Of a DNA stretch of 64,000 bases, positions 1 through 11,837 are shown piece by piece. How positions within the stretch are numbered: position 1 is the first letter of the stretch; each line of letters begins with the position of its first letter. The stretch is taken from the NCBI GenBank assembly GCA_947561585.1, contig CANNZV010002554.1, forward strand, positions 29,475-93,474, written 5' to 3'. The notes under the pieces are model-generated. The model did not search any database and was not told where the DNA came from. It worked only from the letters and a program-made list of their open reading frames with translations. Origin of the DNA: Caprella mutica. Taxonomy: Eukaryota; Arthropoda; Malacostraca; Amphipoda; Caprellidae. The position numbers and the translations under genes were made by a program.

Positions 1-484
1 CTCAAATACTTCTCTTAATTATAGGTAGTATCATTAAGGTAGTAATAGGTTTTTGAATAATAATTAGGTAAACAATTTCTTCAGATACCTAATGATTTCA
101 GTACCTAATAATGACTTCCTAATATGTTGACTGTAAGAGTTTGCAAGCACTAAGTGTTTGTTTTAGTTTATTTTCGTGTTTGTAAAGTACTAAATGTTTG
201 TACCTAAAAATGTTAGCCTGTGTTTGGCTGTACTATTTCCTCAGTTAATTGCATAGGCTGCTAAATAGAGTTCTATTTAAAATATCTAAACTTTTAATTA
301 TAATGCTCCACTTGCACTGGTCCTCTAGCAAAGAATATCTAAAAATACATTTCAGCCTGTCATATTCTTGTTATTCAATCATTGCTTAAATATTTAATAA
401 ACCTTCATATTTTGTTCACTTTTACCAATATACAAGTTATTATTTTTTTAATTTTGCTATAAATGTACTGTAAAAATCCTCCAA

Positions 485-675
485 TAAAATCCTGTATAGT
501 GAATGAAGTGCCCTGAGTAATGAAGTAGCCTCTATAGTAAGCAAATTTCTTTAGTCTGCCATGAATGGCCATCAGTTTTAAAAAACGAGTGGTCATTTCA
601 TGGTAGATAAGAGAAAAAATTGCATCCACTATACAGGCTATTTCATTACCCTACATTCACTATAAAGGAGCTTCA
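485..675. mobile_element. MITE-like element M, copy 1 (uninterrupted)
   Basis: The left arm (495-540, starting TATAGTGAATG) and right arm (621-664, ending CATTCACTATA) are imperfect inverted repeats of about 45 bp around an 80-bp centre. The same arms and centre recur at 21361-21930, so this is a dispersed family rather than a chance hairpin. It has no coding capacity, as expected for a non-autonomous DNA transposon. Similarity between the two copies continues a few bases beyond the arms, so the exact ends and any target-site duplication are unresolved. The small minus-strand ORF across it is incidental. Confidence 0.6.
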
Positions 676-1322
676 CCTTAAAGTTCTACACATTACAGTA
701 TTTAATTCAAACTCCAAATAACCATCTCTCTATATTTACATTAAATTATTCCATCGATGTCAGGTATTTGTAATTTGATTTCTTGGCATTTTGTCGCAAC
801 TCACTCGCTTGCAATGGTCTTATTAATCTAATAATATTGCCAACTTCATTTAATTAACTCGGGTGTAATTTAAATTATCTGATATTAATTTCATCACCTT
901 TTTAATTCAGCAAATACTTTTAAAATAGACAGATATTAATTAAATTATATTTACTGTATAATTCATTTAACGATGTAATTTGATGAATAACGTTTGTTTC
1001 AATGTATTTTAATAACAGAACCTTAGTAATAATTATCATATAGTATGCTTTACACATTCTTATATATCATTTATTTCATAAAATAGAATAATAACGAATC
1101 GAGGAGGAATGCAAAGAAAAAGACCTAATCTTCATTCCAGTCTCCAGAACATACAGGGAATGGAGGAGAGAAAGGACGCAGCTAATATGTTGACATAATA
1201 ATCTCTGAACATATTCTTTATTTGAAATGAAGGTTAAATATTTACTTGTTACCTTCACAAAATTGCAGAATGTTATGTTTTGATCGGCAGTATTTATTTA
1301 GCCTATTTATTTGTATTCATAA
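676..1322. other. AT-rich unique sequence, nothing recognised
   Basis: No repeat array, splice-bounded reading frame or RNA gene was seen. A 60-codon minus-strand frame at 1076-1258 has no recognisable motif and is treated as chance. Confidence 0.5.
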
Positions 1323-1521
1323 TATTGTTATTCGCATAACTTAAAAGATATTCAGCTAAATTGCCTGAAATTTGGTGGGACGATTGGTCATTATCCAGGA
1401 ACCAGTTGATTAGATTTTGGGAGCGATCTTTTTTGAAGGTCAATGTCACGAAAAGCTCAAAACGAACAAAAAAATGTAGCAGTGACGGAGGTAGGCGCTC
1501 TACGAGTGCCGTTCTAGTTTT
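1323..1521 (-). mobile_element. Degenerate, 3'-truncated copy of interspersed G element
   Basis: Read on the minus strand, this starts with the same head as the other copies (AACTAGA, then a GCACTCGTAGAGCGC block at about 1495-1515). It continues with the 'gacgattggtcattatccag' and 'ttttgggagcgatc' blocks seen at 8.3, 21.6 and 50.5 kb. Only one internal unit remains, the GGTCAAGGTCA motif is eroded, and the terminal hairpin is missing. It is the most diverged of the four copies. Confidence 0.65.
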
Positions 1522-1552
1522 ACCTGTTTTTCTATAAATATTTAAAAAAAAA

Positions 1553-1815
1553 TTGGTTATTAAAAATGGCAGTCTTTCAAGAGGACAAATTGTTTGTGTT
1601 CTTTTGGCAGGCGCAACTGTAACGGAAACTACACGAATGTTTGGCGTTACAAGAGGTACTGTCTCTAAAGTAATGACTTACTTTGAAAGAGAAGGAAAAC
1701 GTCCTCAGCAAAGCACGGGTCGAAATTGTCTGTGAGCCACTGTAGTTATAGTTAGAGCAACAGCAAGAACATGGCCTCTAAAATAACTTCAGACCTCCAT
1801 GAACATGAGGGTGGG
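1553..1815 (+). pseudogene. Tc1-like transposase N-terminal fragment (helix-turn-helix), broken
   Basis: The translation of 1553-1735 reads LSRGQIVCVLLAGATVT, then FGVTRGTVSKVMTYF, EREGK and a terminal GR. This order is that of the paired-like helix-turn-helix of Tc1/mariner-superfamily transposases, which binds the transposon's terminal inverted repeats. The GR is followed by a TGA, but family-like sequence resumes one frame over: KLS at about 1728, then ASKITSDLHEH at about 1774-1806, with another stop between. At least one frameshift and two stops therefore separate the pieces. The catalytic DDE domain (family total about 340 residues) is absent. No in-frame ATG precedes the fragment; the frame opens at a TTG. 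It lies directly after a degenerate G element. It is a dead remnant, and no terminal inverted repeats were found around it. Confidence 0.8.
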
Positions 1816-3590
1816 CCAAAAAATAATGTTTTGGATATTACTTATGGAATAGTGATATAAAGTTGATATGACAAGTAAAGGTACTTGTACTGAAATTTGA
1901 GTGAATTCTGTCATGATTAACAGTTGCCCCCAAGCGATTCAAATATCAGAAAAGTAACATTTTTTTTACCACATTTTGGCAAAAAACTCACAAACTCTGA
2001 TTTATTATCATTAAGAATAGGAAGATAGCTAGAGAAGAGCTTATTTTGGTGTCTGTGCCGGAAAATCAGACAGGTACGACAATGTTTACAGTTGCCCCCA
2101 CCCCTCCAAATTGTTCAATTTAGGCACAGCTGGAGACTGTAGTCAGTGTAGTGCTCCACACTTATGGATATGCAAGAAATTGAGCAAAAATATTATAATT
2201 ATTGATTAATAAACTAACATTTCATTATTTGGGACACGTGATGACTCAAAAAAGTTGACAAAGCGAATTGCATTGGATATAATCCAATTGCTAAAATTCG
2301 AGTAAATTCGAAATTTTTGCAAATTATAAAATGACATCAATACAATTCACAAAGTCATTTTGAGAATTAAATTACTTCTATCTTATCACAAAAACAGCAT
2401 GATTGCTCTAGAAGCCAATTTTTTAATAGAAATATTGTAATAGTAATATATTTTACAAAAAAAAATGCTCGGGGCAACTCAAAAGTATCAAATATTAATC
2501 TGCAATTTTGCAAGTTGTGTTTTTTCATAACGTGCCAACTAATTTTACCTATTCCACAGAAAAAAAATCGAATATTTCAAAATTAATGGGAAATTATCAT
2601 TTTGTACAACATTTCAAATGTTTTGGGGCAACTCAAAAATATCCAGAAATGGTCTGGAAATTAGCATGCAATGTTCTTTCATAACGTATCAACTTATTAT
2701 AACTATTCCATATGAAGATTCTGAAGTTTGCCTGTAACCCCTATATTTTGGCCTAACATCTATCTTCACATTTTCCACAAAAACTGTTCAGAGGGAGTTG
2801 TGGAAATCTGGATTTCACAGATGAGTTGCATGGTGTTTGCATTGTATGCCAATCCTCTGCCTTTGGCAATATGTTATACCTTTTTGTCATACACTATGTG
2901 AATTAGGATTCAACTGGCTAATCACTATCAGATGTAGGAGTCACTGTTACGATGGCAATTTTACAAAAGTAAGTAATTAATATCAGCAGAACAATTATAT
3001 CTTAACCAATCCACATTGTTAATATCAAAAAGGATTGGTTCCGTATTTTTTTTCTTCTTCTTCAAACTTTGAAATTAGTGAACTGTCATGAATCGTTATA
3101 ATGAATTTTTGACTGTGAGTAAAACCTTTTGTTTTTCACCATTCGACGATAATCTAACAATCCCTTGTTTTACGATCGATTACGGTCAGCATACTAATTA
3201 CTAAGATGTTTTTCACTCAATGTATATCTACTGTAAATAACTATCATAAAGTTAATACAATATCTCTGGCTACTACCGTAATGGTGGTAGTTATTTTTAC
3301 CTAATAATGTGAATTACATTAATATGTGATAATACATGAGGTAAATGAAATTATAATGTACGTATTATTAATTGTTTTAGATTCATACTTCATATATAAT
3401 AAGCACCTGTATGATCTGCATACCACCAAATATTAGATTTATACGTTTCATCAGTGTTATAAGATATAAAGTACAGGTAATTCAAAATGAAAAAAGCGGC
3501 AACTAATTAATTGTTTTCTCAGATTGTTTTTGTCCGTAAGACTTAAAAGAATCTCTATGAGATATTTGTCTTAGTGTACAGAGAGACAAT
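1816..3590. other. AT-rich sequence with a diverged ~158-bp duplication
   Basis: Two blocks, 2469-2560 and 2627-2712, share GGGGCAACTCAAAA near their starts and 'cataacgt..caact' near their ends, offset by about 158 bp. Shorter GTTGCCCCCA segments occur in the opposite orientation at about 1921 and 2091. These look like remains of an unidentified element. The rest holds nothing recognisable. Confidence 0.35.
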
Positions 3591-3852
3591 GAGCTGTACA
3601 ATATGCTGTACAATATGATTACTATTAGCTGTACTTTTGGCTGTACAATATGCTGTACAATATGCTGTACAATATGCTGTACAATATGCTGTACAATATG
3701 ATTACTATTAGCTGTACTCTTGGCTGTACAATATGCTGTACAATATGATTACTATTAGCTGTACTCTTGGCTGTACAATATGCTGTACAATATGCTGTAC
3801 AATATGATTACTATTAGCTGTACTCTTGGCTGTACAATATGCTGTACAATAT
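3591..3852. repeat. 12-bp tandem array (GCTGTACAATAT) with a longer superunit
   Basis: Runs of GCTGTACAATAT alternate with the spacer GATTACTATTAGCTGTACTC TTGG, giving a compound repeat in which 12-bp units are nested in a larger repeated block. The core TGTACA is palindromic. Confidence 0.9.
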
Positions 3853-4764
3853 CTATAATATATTCCTGAAAACTTCAAATCGACTGATTATAATAGTAAT
3901 TTTTGTTCACAGAGTAGCAGGTGAATCACAATATTATACGGTATGAAAATATTATAATTATTACCGTGATGCAATATTCATTTCTCTTCATTTTATTCAT
4001 ATGAATTACTAACTCATTTTTCAAATATTCAGACTGTATATTTGTAGTTCCGTGCGTTGGATGATTTTTCAGTTTATACTTCAGTTTCTAATATATAATT
4101 TATAAGTTGTTTAATTGGTAATAAACTCCAATTTTTTATTTGCATATATATTCAAAATATTTTATCAGTGAGAGAAAAATGGCATTAAAGTTATGCAATG
4201 GTGAATAACTATTCATTTAAATATTATAGGGCAATTTTGTCGTACAATTACTGTTATTATTTTGATTCCAATCTAATTATTTTTTTATTATAAAAACATG
4301 GAGTAAATATGAACTTTACAAGACTTTACAGAATTAAAGAATTTACTGTTTTTTACACTAACTAAAATTATCTTAAATTATTATATATTGCATTATTTTT
4401 CGATCTGATTTGGATAGGTGAACAAATTCTTATGAGAAAGGTCAGAAATGTATTAAAATAGCAAAATGTTAATTATTATTATTTACATAACTATAGTAGG
4501 TATATGTTTGTCTATTCCTACTTCGGTTGCAGTATTTCTATTGCATTACTTACTGTAAATAGACAGACAAACATTGCAATGGTTTAAAGTAAGGACTTTG
4601 GTAAATAGTGAGTGGTGGCAGCTTCTCAATGTAATGAAATGTAAGCAAATTAACACTTCGGGAGATTCTCTAGCACTAATTTATTATGAAGCACTTTTAT
4701 AACTTTATCATTGGTATAGTAATGAACTTTAAACTTATACGTAAAGGGATAATGTGGAATGAAT
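3853..4764. other. AT-rich unique sequence, nothing recognised
   Basis: Very AT-rich with no open frames of note. A short inverted match (TGTTTGTCTATTCCTAC near 4507 and GTAAATAGACAGACAAACA near 4553) could form a weak stem. Confidence 0.45.
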
Positions 4765-6414
4765 GGGTAGACAGATGAATGGGTAAATAGATGAATGGGT
4801 AAATAGATGAATGGGTAGACAGATGAATGGATAAATAGATGAATGGGTAAATAGATGAATGGGTAAATAGATGAATGGGTAGACAGATGAATGGGTAGAC
4901 AGATGAATGGGTAGACAGATGAATGGGTAGACAGACGAATGGGTAGACAGATGAATGGGTAAATAGATGAATGGGTAGACAGATGAATGGGTAAATAGAT
5001 GAATGGGTAAATAGATGAATGGGTAAATAGATGAATGGGTAAATAGATGAATGGGTAAATAGATGACTGGGTAAATAGATGAATGGGTAAATAGATGAAT
5101 GGGTAAATAGATGAATGGGTAAATAGATGAATGGGTAAATAGATGAATGGGTAAATAGATGAATGGGTAAATAGATGAATGGGTAAATAGATGAATGGGT
5201 AGACAGATGAATGGGTAAATAGATGAATGGGTAAATAGATGAATGGGTAAATAGATGAATGGGTAGACAGATGAATGGGTAAATAGATGAATGGGTAAAT
5301 AGATGAATGGGTAAATAGATGAATGGGTAAATAGATGAATGGGTAAATAGATGAATGGGTAAATAGATGAATGGGTAAATAGATGAATGGGTAAATAGAT
5401 GAATGGGTAGACAGATGAATGGGTAGACAGATGAATGGGTAAATAGATGAATGGGTAAATAGATGAATGGGTAAATAGATGAATGGGTAGACAGATGAAT
5501 GGGTAGACAGATGAATGGGTAGACAGATGAATGGGTAGACAGATGAATGGGTAGACAGACGAATGGGTAGACAGATGAATGGGTAAATAGATGAATGGGT
5601 AGACAGATGAATGGGTAAATAGATGAATGGGTAAATAGATGAATGGGTAAATAGATGAATGGGTAAATAGATGAATGGGTAAATAGATGACTGGGTAAAT
5701 AGATGAATGGGTAAATAGATGAATGGGTAAATAGATGAATGGGTAAATAGATGAATGGGTAAATAGATGAATGGGTAAATAGATGAATGGGTAAATAGAT
5801 GAATGGGTAAATAGATGAATGGGTAGACAGATGAATGGGTAAATAGATGAATGGGTAAATAGATGAATGGGTAAATAGATGAATGGGTAGACAGATGAAT
5901 GGGTAAATAGATGAATGGGTAAATAGATGAATGGGTAAATAGATGAATGGGTAAATAGATGAATGGGTAAATAGATGAATGGGTAGACAGATGAATGGGT
6001 AAATAGATGAATGGGTAAATAGATGAATGGGTAAATAGATGAATGGGTAGACAGATGAATGGGTAAATAGATGAATGGGTAAATAGATGAATGGGTAAAT
6101 AGATGAATGGGTAAATAGATGAATGGGTAAATAGATGAATGGGTAAATAGATGAATGGGTAAATAGATGAATGGGTAAATAGATGAATGGGTAAATAGAT
6201 GAATGGGTAAATAGATGAATGGGTAGACAGATGAATGGGTAAATAGATGAATGGGTAGACAGATGAATGGGTAAATAGATGAATGGGTAAATAGATGAAG
6301 GGGTGGACAGATGAATGGGTAGACAGATGAATGGGTAGACAGATGAGGGGGTGGACAGATGAATGGGTAGACAGGTGAATTGGTAGATAGAAGAATGGGT
6401 GGATAGATAGGTGA
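4765..6414. repeat. 16-bp minisatellite, ~103 copies
   Basis: Two unit types dominate: GGGTAAATAGATGAAT and GGGTAGACAGATGAAT. Rare private variants (GACTGGG and CAGACGAAT) each occur twice, exactly 624 bp (39 units) apart. The minus-strand ORF of 563 codons over this array only exists because the unit lacks stops; its translation has a 16-residue period (PFIYLPIHLFTHSSIY) from three frames of a 16-bp unit. It should not be annotated as a protein. The last units, from about 6290, are degenerate. Confidence 0.97.
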
Positions 6415-7380
6415 CAGAAATCTCAAGTTATTAGTTCTGCATATTATATAAATGTATTTTTTTAAATTTCACAAACCTGCCATTTTTTTTATTCCTGTTG
6501 ATTGAAGTGGAAAGTTTTTTAATATTTTATTTGTGGAAATTCTCCAATTGTGATATTCTGCCTGTAAAACTAGTCAAGAAAAAGTTTAATCACTTCCTTT
6601 AATTTCTCAAAAAAGAATTATAGGTAACGTAAGAAGAAGATTATTATTGAATGCTTGGATTTTTGTATGAATTCTATTGAATTATTTCCATTAAAAGTCA
6701 ATCTGTTCATCCATAATATTTCCTTTGTTTGAAAGTGATTCTCCATAGAATTTCTTATTCCCATATTTTTAATTGGCTACATTGGATCTTTGCGATGATT
6801 ATCTTCATCATTGTCTGTCCAATCTGTAAGAAATTATTTGGTGGATATTTCTAATGAACATTTCTAGTCACAGATTGGCATCACTGTCAGAAAATCTGGC
6901 GACTAATCCTTCCTTTTTAGTTAGAAATATCTTATGATTGGACACTTTCGAAAATAATCCCTGAACTGTAGCTTCAAATTGACTCTACTTTATATTAACT
7001 TAGTACAGCAGTAATTAAAATTTTCCTAGATTTAGTTGAATGATTGATGGGTTATTCATTTATTATTCACTTGACGAGATTAGTCTAATATTAATGAGAA
7101 TTCATAATTTATTGTAAGCTGATTATATTTAGTGATTTAAATTGAGCTGAATTAAGTATCTGTACGTGAATATCAATTACAAAAATTATCATTGTTTTTT
7201 CTGAGTTAAGTTTATGAATTTTATTTCTTTGGATGACTATATGTCATACCTTCCTCTATCCTTGCCATTTATAATGAAAACAGATAGACAAATCCAATGA
7301 CAGATACCCTCTTTGAAGAAGCTAAAAATCACTTACAACTCTGATTGATTTACAATTATCTAACTGGTTTTTCGTTCACA
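6415..7380. other. AT-rich unique sequence, nothing recognised
   Basis: No array, element or plausible coding segment was seen. Confidence 0.45.
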
Positions 7381-7381
7381 G

Positions 7382-7471
7382 GTGCAAGATCTCTCTCTCT
7401 CTCCGTGTGGATGACAAGTAACAACTGCTTTGGGAGCGCCGTAAATCGCAACAGCAAAGCATAAATTCAAG
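7382..7471 (+). other. Candidate exon with good splice signals, product unknown
   Basis: The segment is preceded by a CTAAC branch-site-like motif at about 7362, a T-rich tract and TTCACAG. It is followed by AAG|GTAAAG. It is GC-richer than its flanks and contains CT dinucleotides. One frame stays open for 26 codons before a TAA at about 7462, so if this is an exon it is terminal-coding or non-coding. No neighbouring exon could be tied to it. These signals are short and could be chance. Confidence 0.2.
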
Positions 7472-8191
7472 GTAAAGATTCCCCAGAGTACTTTTTTCTC
7501 TCACCCGCACTATTTTGCTGCTCTATAAATATTAGCGACTGTGAATAGTAATTAGCCTGAGTGTGCGATAGTATCTTTGGGCCTGAAGAAGTGATACACA
7601 GCGATATTTATCGCCTGAACTCGCACTGTGTTTTCAAGTTTGGTTTCTACCTTCTGTGATGGATTGAACTTCACTGAAATACTGCATGGTAGGTAGTGTT
7701 ATTCTGTCACTGATGGTACCTTACGAATGTTGTCATCTTGTACCCAAACCAATTTTGAAATATCTACAAGCATTACAATAAAGAATTTTTCTGAAAATGT
7801 GAAATAAGTAAACTGTGAAGAAAGCATCACAGGTAGGTTCACTTTTCTCTGACTGCACAGATTTGTTATTTAGTCAGCAGATGTGGCGCAATAAATACAA
7901 TATTTATCATCTGATAATTCATATCCCGGCGAAATTCTTATTATTAGTCGTATAATTTGGTAATTTTTCATTGCGAGTTTATTGATAAAGTTGAGTGCAT
8001 TATAGCTAATATACACTAGTGATATTTACCTTCTTCTGCTGTTATTTTCTGTTTTATTAAAAATACACTAAATAGAGAGAGTTTATCGCCTAGGAAATGA
8101 GGCTTCTTTGCAAAAAAACTGTGTACACCATGTATATGATGGAAATGGATACCATATGTATTACATGTGGTTTGAAATAGCAATATATGGT
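7472..8191. other. Unique sequence, nothing recognised
   Basis: Somewhat GC-richer up to about 7680, then AT-rich. No repeat or coding segment was identified. Confidence 0.4.
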
Positions 8192-8690
8192 AAACTAGAT
8201 TATGTGCACTCGGTAGAGCGCATACCTTCACCTCCGCTTTGACCCGTTCCCTCCCAAAATTTAATAAACTGCTAACTGGATAATAACCAATCGTCCCACC
8301 AAGTTTCATGCAATATGGTTTAATACTTTTTGAGTTATCGAGCTATAAATGACCTTGACCTTGACCTTTGACCGGATCAACTCTAAAATTCTACCAGATC
8401 GTTCCTGGACATTGACCAATCGTCACATCAAATTTCAGACAATTTGGTTGAACACTTTTGGAGTTATTGAGTTACAAATGTCCTTGACCTTGATCTTTGA
8501 CTTTTGATCGGGTCGCTCCCAAAATACTAGCAGCAGGTCACTGGACATGGACCAATCGTTTCACTAAATTTCAGGCAATTTGATTGAACACTTTTTCAGT
8601 TAAGCGAATAACAAGATGATAAATAAATGTATAAATAAATAAATAAATTCCGATGAAAATATGACCTTCCCGCATTCTGCGAAGGTAATT
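8192..8690 (+). mobile_element. Near-complete interspersed G element (reference copy)
   Basis: The copy starts AACTAGATTATGTGC and ends at a stem-loop followed by GGTAAT. Parts in order: a head with a TGCACTC/GAGCGCA hairpin (8205-8222), whose CGGTAGAGCGCA resembles a tRNA A-box region; 2.5 tandem units of about 130 bp, each containing 'gaccaatcgt', a TGACCTTGACC cluster (8350-8373, 8481-8500) and a 'ctcccaaaat' block; an AT-rich AATA microsatellite (8620-8647); and a terminal hairpin CCTT-CC-CGCA/TGCGAAGG (8665-8685). There is no coding capacity and no long TIR. Copies occur at 1.3, 21.5 and 50.2 kb. It could be a tRNA-derived SINE or a Helitron-type non-autonomous element. The B-box is degenerate (GTTCCCTCC at about 8246), so the class is unresolved. 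Confidence 0.75.
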
Positions 8691-9687
8691 ATATCGTGAG
8701 GTTGACATTATGTTATTAGTATGAGATGCTGCTATTAATTTGGTAAATTACAAATGGTATGATAATAATTGAAATGTGGATTGTGTATATGAAGTATTAA
8801 ATTAAATAAGTATACAATCTCTACTTGATATGGTATTTATTAAATTATTTCAAAAAGGCATTACCACATGTTACTCATGTGTTTTATGTGGGTTACATTG
8901 ATTTAATATGAATAATACATATTTATAATATATTGCCACATTCAAAGCATTAAACCACATGGTTACCATGTGTACGCAATATGGAATTGTTTGCATGCAT
9001 GTTTCTTCTTTCAATTCTGTTCAAGAAAAGTGCACTAGATAGTATAGGGTGAGTTACGAGTTATTGGTCGGTTCCACATCTTCTGTCATATATAAGAAAA
9101 ACTATATAATAATTGTGATTTCTTTTTTATAGCGTTTTTTGCTTATTTTACCGAAAAATTGGTACAAAACGATAATTCGTAATTCTCATAGTTCCTATAT
9201 TCCAACTGTCAAGTAATAAAAAATATTTAATAATGAAGAATTTAACAAATCATGTGAATCAAAGTTGAGAGTTGCTGAATCGTAAGAACATCCTCATTGT
9301 GGTTAAATTTTCCGTCATTTCTTTGGTAGTTTTTACTTCTCTGGATGGTGTGAGCTATGAAACGCTTTCCCTTCTTAAGTGACCATAGAAATCATATATT
9401 AAAATGCTTCATATACCATTATGGACTGAGAAATGATTCCACATACATTTTTTTTTGTTCATTAAGACTGTCTTAGTTGAAATGTTTTGCTGTTCTATTT
9501 TCTAGAGAGTAATTTTGTGTTGCGGCGTATTTTGTGCCTTCGCTTTGCGTCAGTTGCTAATGTGAGTGATTCGGAATGTCGGCAGAAAATTGACAGTGCC
9601 ATTTGATGGAGACTGCGATACCGTTTGAGATTTATGAACTCAGTGAGACACCGCCCTGGTGAAGAAAACCTGTATGCTGCCTAGTGA
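8691..9687. other. AT-rich sequence, nothing recognised
   Basis: Several ACATG/CATGT words cluster at 8860-8990, but no array or element boundary is evident. Confidence 0.4.
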
Positions 9688-9915
9688 TGCTACACACTGT
9701 ACATAAAATGTGAGGAAGAGGCCTCACACTGTACATAAAATGTGAGGAAGATGCCTCACACTGTACATAAAATGTGAGGAAGATGCCTCACACTGTACAT
9801 AAAATGTGAGGAAGATGCCTCACACTGTACATAAAATGTGAGGAAGATGCCTCACATTGTACATAAAATGTGAGGAAGATGCCTCACATTGTACATAAAA
9901 TGTGAGGAAGATATT
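9688..9915. repeat. 32-bp tandem array, 7 copies, each unit self-complementary
   Basis: The unit contains GCCTCACACTGTACATAAAA followed by TGTGAGGAAGAT. CCTCACA and TGTGAGG within each unit are reverse complements, so every copy can fold into a 7-bp stem. Two copies read CACATT instead of CACACT. Confidence 0.93.
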
Positions 9916-11021
9916 TAGAGTGTTGCCTCACACTTATACATTTTAGTTGTTTTCATTTTAGGTAGCATACCTCACCATATTAATACATTGTGCAAAAAAA
10001 TAATTCTTACCTTGAGACTTCTTCTTCTTATACTTTTGTTTTAAGGTGGGTACAGTTTTGTTTGGCCTCAATCATTTTTCTTTTATTCTATTTTGCTACT
10101 GATTTGCTTTTATAGAAATTCAACATATTTATTTTAAATGCAGGCTGAGTATATTTTCATGTCTATAAAATATAGAAAGTATCTGTGCATGCATTCAAAC
10201 AGTTAGAGTACCTTTCTTGTCCGTGTCAATATTCTAAGTAAGTGTATTTATAATTAATGCACCATAGAAAATTCATAGAAACTAACACCAAAAACAGCAT
10301 CCTCTAGATTTTTGCTTCGACTACTCATGTATGTTAATTTAAACTGTAATTACGTATACGTAAATAGAAATACTGTGCTGTACCATTCATCAGTTCCAAA
10401 CAAAGTTACACTGCAGCTGATAGGTGGGTGTGACAGACTGTTGTCAATAGGTTCTCTGTAATACCATCTACCATACCTAAGAGAAAGTAACTAACTGTAA
10501 AGGCTGTCAATTGGAGATGAGTCTCATCACCATTAGTCCTACATCTTCTATCGGTGTGTAATAGAATTCTTATTCTTATTAGTTACTTTAGAATTAAATT
10601 TATTCAAACATTAAACGATATGCAATCGCCAAATAAAATTTACATTTGTTTGGAAGCCATAGGGTAATTTTGAGTATAAAGAAAGTTAACATAAGCAACC
10701 ATGACACATTGTGCCAACATTGGTACTAGATGGTTAGATGGGCTGAAAAGTAGCGATAGATTAAACAAACATTCAAAGTGATAGGCTCTTTATTTCTATT
10801 CATCCTTCAATATCTCATTATGCCAAATGACTCTTGTAATACTTTCTGAATAATCTAAATATTCTTCTTCAAAATTTGGATCCAATTAAATGAAGTTACA
10901 GTAATTGATTGAATAAATAAAAAGCATAAAATGTAAATAGAGAAAGATAAATACAAAGAATATTGTCATAGATATTTTAGAAAAGAAAAATCAAAGAAAC
11001 GAATCATGCTATTCATGAACA
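9916..11021. other. Unique sequence, nothing recognised
   Basis: AT-rich, without arrays, elements or plausible exons. Confidence 0.4.
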
Positions 11022-11107
11022 TAGTGATAGAACAAGAACTAGTGATAGAACGAGAACTAGTGCTAGAACAAGAACTAGTGCTAGAACAAGAACTAGCGCT
11101 AGAACAA
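11022..11107. repeat. 18-bp tandem array, ~4.7 copies
   Basis: The unit is AACAAGAACTAGTGCTAG with minor variants; ACTAGT in it is palindromic. Confidence 0.9.
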
Positions 11108-11544
11108 TACATCGAAAATCTCTTTGAATTTTCCTTATTTCATCAAAATATTCTAGTGTAGAAATAATTAAAATAATAACATTTTCAGGTTAAAGACTTC
11201 CAAGAGTAACTAATAAAGACAAAAGGACAACAATAACATTAATTTTGAAAATAATATCTGGAATGAACTCCTATAAATACATGGAATATTTCCATTAAAA
11301 ACAATTAGAATGAAATCTTCCCCGTAAAGATATAATAATCTTTCTATTATATTATAATAACATCCCGAAGTCCATTTTACCATAGAAAAGTCATCACATA
11401 GCTATGACTAATTCATTTTAGGATATAGTAAATATGATTTACTTTATTTTATTGATATTGCTCTAGAATCTATATCATTAATATTTGATAAATGAATTGA
11501 ATTTTATTATTTGAAATGAAATTTTGATCATTTATTATTTTAAG
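11108..11544. other. AT-rich unique sequence, nothing recognised
   Basis: No structure was noticed. Confidence 0.4.
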
Positions 11545-11640
11545 GGTTCTTCAAAAGGGTTCTAGGAAAATTCCCACTGAGGAAAGTTCCACTATAGACT
11601 TCTCCAAACATCAAAAGTCATGGTAAAGTAAATATGGGAA
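11545..11640. repeat. Single copy of the TTCCACTGAGGAAA motif family with shared flank
   Basis: The run 'aattcccactgaggaaag' at about 11573, plus its upstream flank (TTTTAAGGGTTCTTCAAAAG), matches the reverse complement of 17565-17710. The 'gtcatggtaaagtaaatat' at about 11617 resembles 16783-16801. This is one member of a small dispersed family. Confidence 0.5.
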
Positions 11641-11837
11641 AAAGTACTCTCCGGGTATTGTTAGAGATAAATAACTGAATATTCATCAAAAATTCATACC
11701 ATATTCAAATCAACTATATTGCTTTAATGTCAAGTAGTTGGATTTTATTAAGATACTAAAGTAAATTAAAATTTTATTGAATAAGGATTCTTAGTAATAA
11801 AATTCCATTTTACATAGTCTGAGGAATTCCACCAGTA

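Noticed and set aside
4735..6426. 563-codon ORF on the minus strand
   Set aside because: It is the stop-free translation of a 16-bp tandem repeat, with a strict 16-residue period and no non-repeat domain.
8205..8260. A tRNA gene at the G element head
   Set aside because: Only an A-box-like word is present. There is no cloverleaf, no good B-box and no acceptor stem.
8016..8309. 97-codon minus-strand ORF
   Set aside because: It runs through the non-coding G element head. A matching frame at 50554-50736 reflects the same repeat, not a conserved protein.
9688..9915. CRISPR-like palindromic repeats
   Set aside because: Units abut without spacers, and there are no cas genes.
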